Positions 62,003 to 64,000 of a stretch of DNA of 64,000 nucleotides are shown piece by piece. The stretch's first letter is position 1. Each line of letters begins with the position of its first letter. Made by a program: the position numbers and the translations under genes. The stretch comes from Datnioides undecimradiatus (lineage: Eukaryota > Chordata > Actinopteri > Lobotiformes > Datnioididae). The stretch lies in assembly GCA_008933995.1 (NCBI GenBank), contig WARS01000007.1, forward strand, positions 6,630,923 to 6,694,922. The letters are read 5' to 3'. Under the pieces are notes generated by a model. It saw nothing but the letters and a program-made list of their open reading frames with translations, had not been told where the DNA came from and did not search any database.

Positions 62003-63013
62003 CTGCACCCAGAAGAGTTAAACAAATAAACACTGTTAGTCTGTCCATAACGATGTCTGAAAATAAGTTATGATGGTATGGTGAAAAGACTCTATTCCTT
62101 TTCTTTCTACTGAGCAGGTTAGAGAATCTATACTAAAACCATTCTATATTTAGCTTAAAGCATGGAAGTTGGTCATCCATTTGAACTGGAATAAAGGTAT
62201 TTCACCAGTATTTGAATGACAAAGATGACACTGATTAATTTCAAATGCAATTTCACAGAAAGCAAGTTTACAGAAAGTTCCCACAAGCAATAAACAGAGA
62301 AGTATGAAACTGTTGCATATCACATTCATATCATATTTGTTTGAGCTGCATGAGGAACATTTGTTAAGTTGCTTAAGTTAACTGTGCATTCTTCTTTTTT
62401 CACTGTGTAACACACGTACACATATTTCTGCTCTATATTTACTTCACTTCAGCTTTGTAAATTCCGTATTTACAATATACATGACGTATTTTATATCACA
62501 CTGTTAAAATGTATTCATAATCATATTCAGTACCATGGACAGCTGACAAGACCGTTTACATGCAACTGCTCTTGAGTGATGTTTGTAGTAAACTTTTTGA
62601 AAAACAGTTCTACAACAGATCGCTGTCAAGAAACAAGTCTGACTTCAAACCATGTACATGTACATGGGTCCCTCACTGAGATAGCCTAGTAGCTCTTCTT
62701 TGTCGGAAAGTTTTCAAATTCAAAGTTTAACTAACTGGCGTATATTTGTCACAATGCAACAACACAAACCGCTCCGCAAGTCTTACAGATAGTAATTTCA
62801 TCAAAGTTATCTTGGTCATAGTTGACAAATTATTTAGCGACTGACGTTACACAGAAAAGCTGCATTAACCTTAGTCAATTACAGCAACAAGCTATACGAG
62901 CCAATTTAATATATAACTGAGTTCGACAGTTACATCTCTGTCTGCCGACATGCAGTTACAACACAGCAGCAAATCACCGAAAACAATCACGCACTGAGCT
63001 GCCTCCCCCTCAC
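62003..63013 (-). other. man1b1 intron between non-coding exon and start-codon exon
   Basis: About 1.0 kb, AT-rich, with branch point GACTAACAG near the acceptor. No repeat or nested gene recognised. Confidence 0.55.
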
Positions 63014-63240
63014 CTCAGTGCCTGGTTGGCTGCCTCACAGCGACGATATTCTGCTGAATGCTAACCCAGCTGGTTAGCCAGCTACGAGGAGCTAGCTTGC
63101 TTCTTCTCTTCTTTCTGAGCAGTGTGTGGCACCTTTCGGCTGTCACATGTATCAAAACGTAGCACGGTAGTCTGACTCTCGCACGAAACGACCTGTCGCC
63201 ACATGAAATGTTAAGCAAATGAAACTGGGGGTAACATGGC
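63014..63240 (-). other. man1b1: probable man1b1 non-coding first exon
   Basis: A strong donor CACTGAG|GTGAGG closes a CpG-bearing stretch at 63,014. The only matching acceptor before the MYPP start codon is at 62,003-62,004. Several short ATG frames lie in it, none joining the mannosidase frame, because a TGA sits just before the start codon. The transcription start, somewhere near 63.2-63.3 kb, is inferred. Confidence 0.6.
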
Positions 63241-63306
63241 TAATGTTGGCGAATGGACAGCCACGAACAAATGCGGAAAAGTAGGAGCTGACAAATGAGA
63301 ATGTGC

Positions 63307-63330
63307 GTCATGTGACCTGAGCACGTGACC
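63307..63330. promoter_or_regulatory. paired E-boxes in man1b1 promoter
   Basis: GTCATGTGAC at 63,307-63,316 and GCACGTGACC at 63,321-63,330. Read on the minus strand they form a 13-bp direct repeat, GGTCACGTG then GGTCACATG. Such sites are bound by the MITF/TFE3/TFEB and USF families. They lie roughly 70-100 bp upstream of the inferred first exon. Confidence 0.5.
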
Positions 63331-64000
63331 TGACAGTTTGCGCGTTAACCCCTACATCCCTTCAACACAATGTTCCCATCTGAGGTAATGACATAGTTGG
63401 ATTGAAACCCATGAAAATAAACATTTAGAAGTGCAAACCTGTCCTTTATTAAACCACATAAGAATTTATTATCATAGCACATCTCTATATTGTTGAATTG
63501 TAAGCTTGCCTATAGACATTTTACATGTTGGCATGTTCAGCTGACTCCTGATTACACTCACACTTAAACATTGTTTGCATTTTTATTTTTATTGCTTTAT
63601 TAAATGTTTGATGTTAATTTATATTAGCAAGAAGTGTGGTTACATTTTAGTTAGTTTCCAGGAAGTAGGTGAAACTATGAGAACAATTTAAAAAAAAAAA
63701 AAAATTAAAAAAATCAGTATTTTTACTTGTTTCCACATCAGCTTTATCTACATTTTTACTGTACCGTTAACGCAACAGCAGACACTGCTCCTCTTAAAAG
63801 TATACAGCTGTGAAGCTAGCAGGCACCATTAACAACAGCTGTGCTGCTACATTCTGTTCTTGCATCACAAGGATGGTTGATGGGGCAGATGGAGCACAGG
63901 AAGTAGTTTGTGCCTGAGAGATAGCAAGTGCAATCAGAACTGAGGAAGATGCAGTGCTGAGACACTGGACAGAAGAAGGGGGTTGAGGAGAAATAAATAA
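63331..64000. other. sequence upstream of man1b1, nothing recognised
   Basis: AT-rich with a poly-A run near 63,690-63,705; no exon recognised. A neighbouring gene may start beyond the window. Confidence 0.5.

Noticed and set aside
63235-63297. Forward ATG in excellent context (AACATGG) with 20 codons
   Set aside because: Too short, no donor in frame and no homologue recognised; it lies in the man1b1 promoter region on the other strand.
1-64000. tRNA, rRNA, retroviral or LTR element sequences
   Set aside because: I looked for tRNA B-box-like sequence and for typical retroelement motifs other than the L2 fragment, and found none convincing.

Overview
The window looks like nuclear DNA of a ray-finned (teleost, probably spiny-rayed) fish. 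The two genes recognised have vertebrate intron-exon structure and fish-like protein sequence. AC/GT microsatellites are frequent, and the repeats are Tc1-like, hAT-like and L2-like fragments of kinds common in fish. No bacterial, organellar or viral gene organisation is present.

Layout. (1) From 1 to about 28.77 kb no coding exon could be recognised; it is most simply the first part of a very long intron 1 of whirlin (whrn), which is read on the minus strand and leaves the window at the left. It carries microsatellites, an L2-type LINE fragment (27.16-27.56 kb), a 16-bp-arm inverted repeat and some candidate regulatory patches. (2) 28,774-29,517 (minus) is the first coding exon of whirlin: harmonin-homology domain, Pro/Ser-rich linker and the first two thirds of PDZ1. 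It sits in a CpG island reaching to about 30.5 kb that holds the promoter. (3) 30.5-49.2 kb is intergenic, AT-rich and repeat-bearing, with two decayed Tc1-like transposases (38.0-38.4 and 43.97-44.24 kb), fish interspersed repeats and one small membrane-type ORF. (4) 49.7-63.2 kb (minus) is a complete man1b1 gene, the ER/Golgi class I alpha-1,2-mannosidase. I traced 13 coding exons in phase (2,118 nt, 705 residues), a probable non-coding first exon, a polyadenylation signal and a promoter with two E-boxes. Intron 7 is swollen by a stacked microsatellite, an 875-bp hAT-like element and a second fish repeat. (5) 63.3-64 kb is upstream sequence.

Function. The genes are unrelated in role. Whirlin is a PDZ scaffold of hair-cell stereocilia and the photoreceptor periciliary (Usher) complex. 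MAN1B1 trims Man9GlcNAc2 to Man8 (isomer B) and helps mark misfolded glycoproteins for ER-associated degradation. They lie in tandem on the same strand.

Most promising observations: an alternative man1b1 first exon at 58.1 kb that would replace the 34-residue cytosolic tail by MLSLHR exactly in phase; an in-frame coding minisatellite (GPxx repeats) in the man1b1 stem; paired E-boxes of TFE3/TFEB/MITF type in its promoter; and a perfect 15-bp hairpin in its shortest stem-region intron. I found no credible wholly new system; splice models and family names come from reading the sequence and from memory of the families, not from any search.
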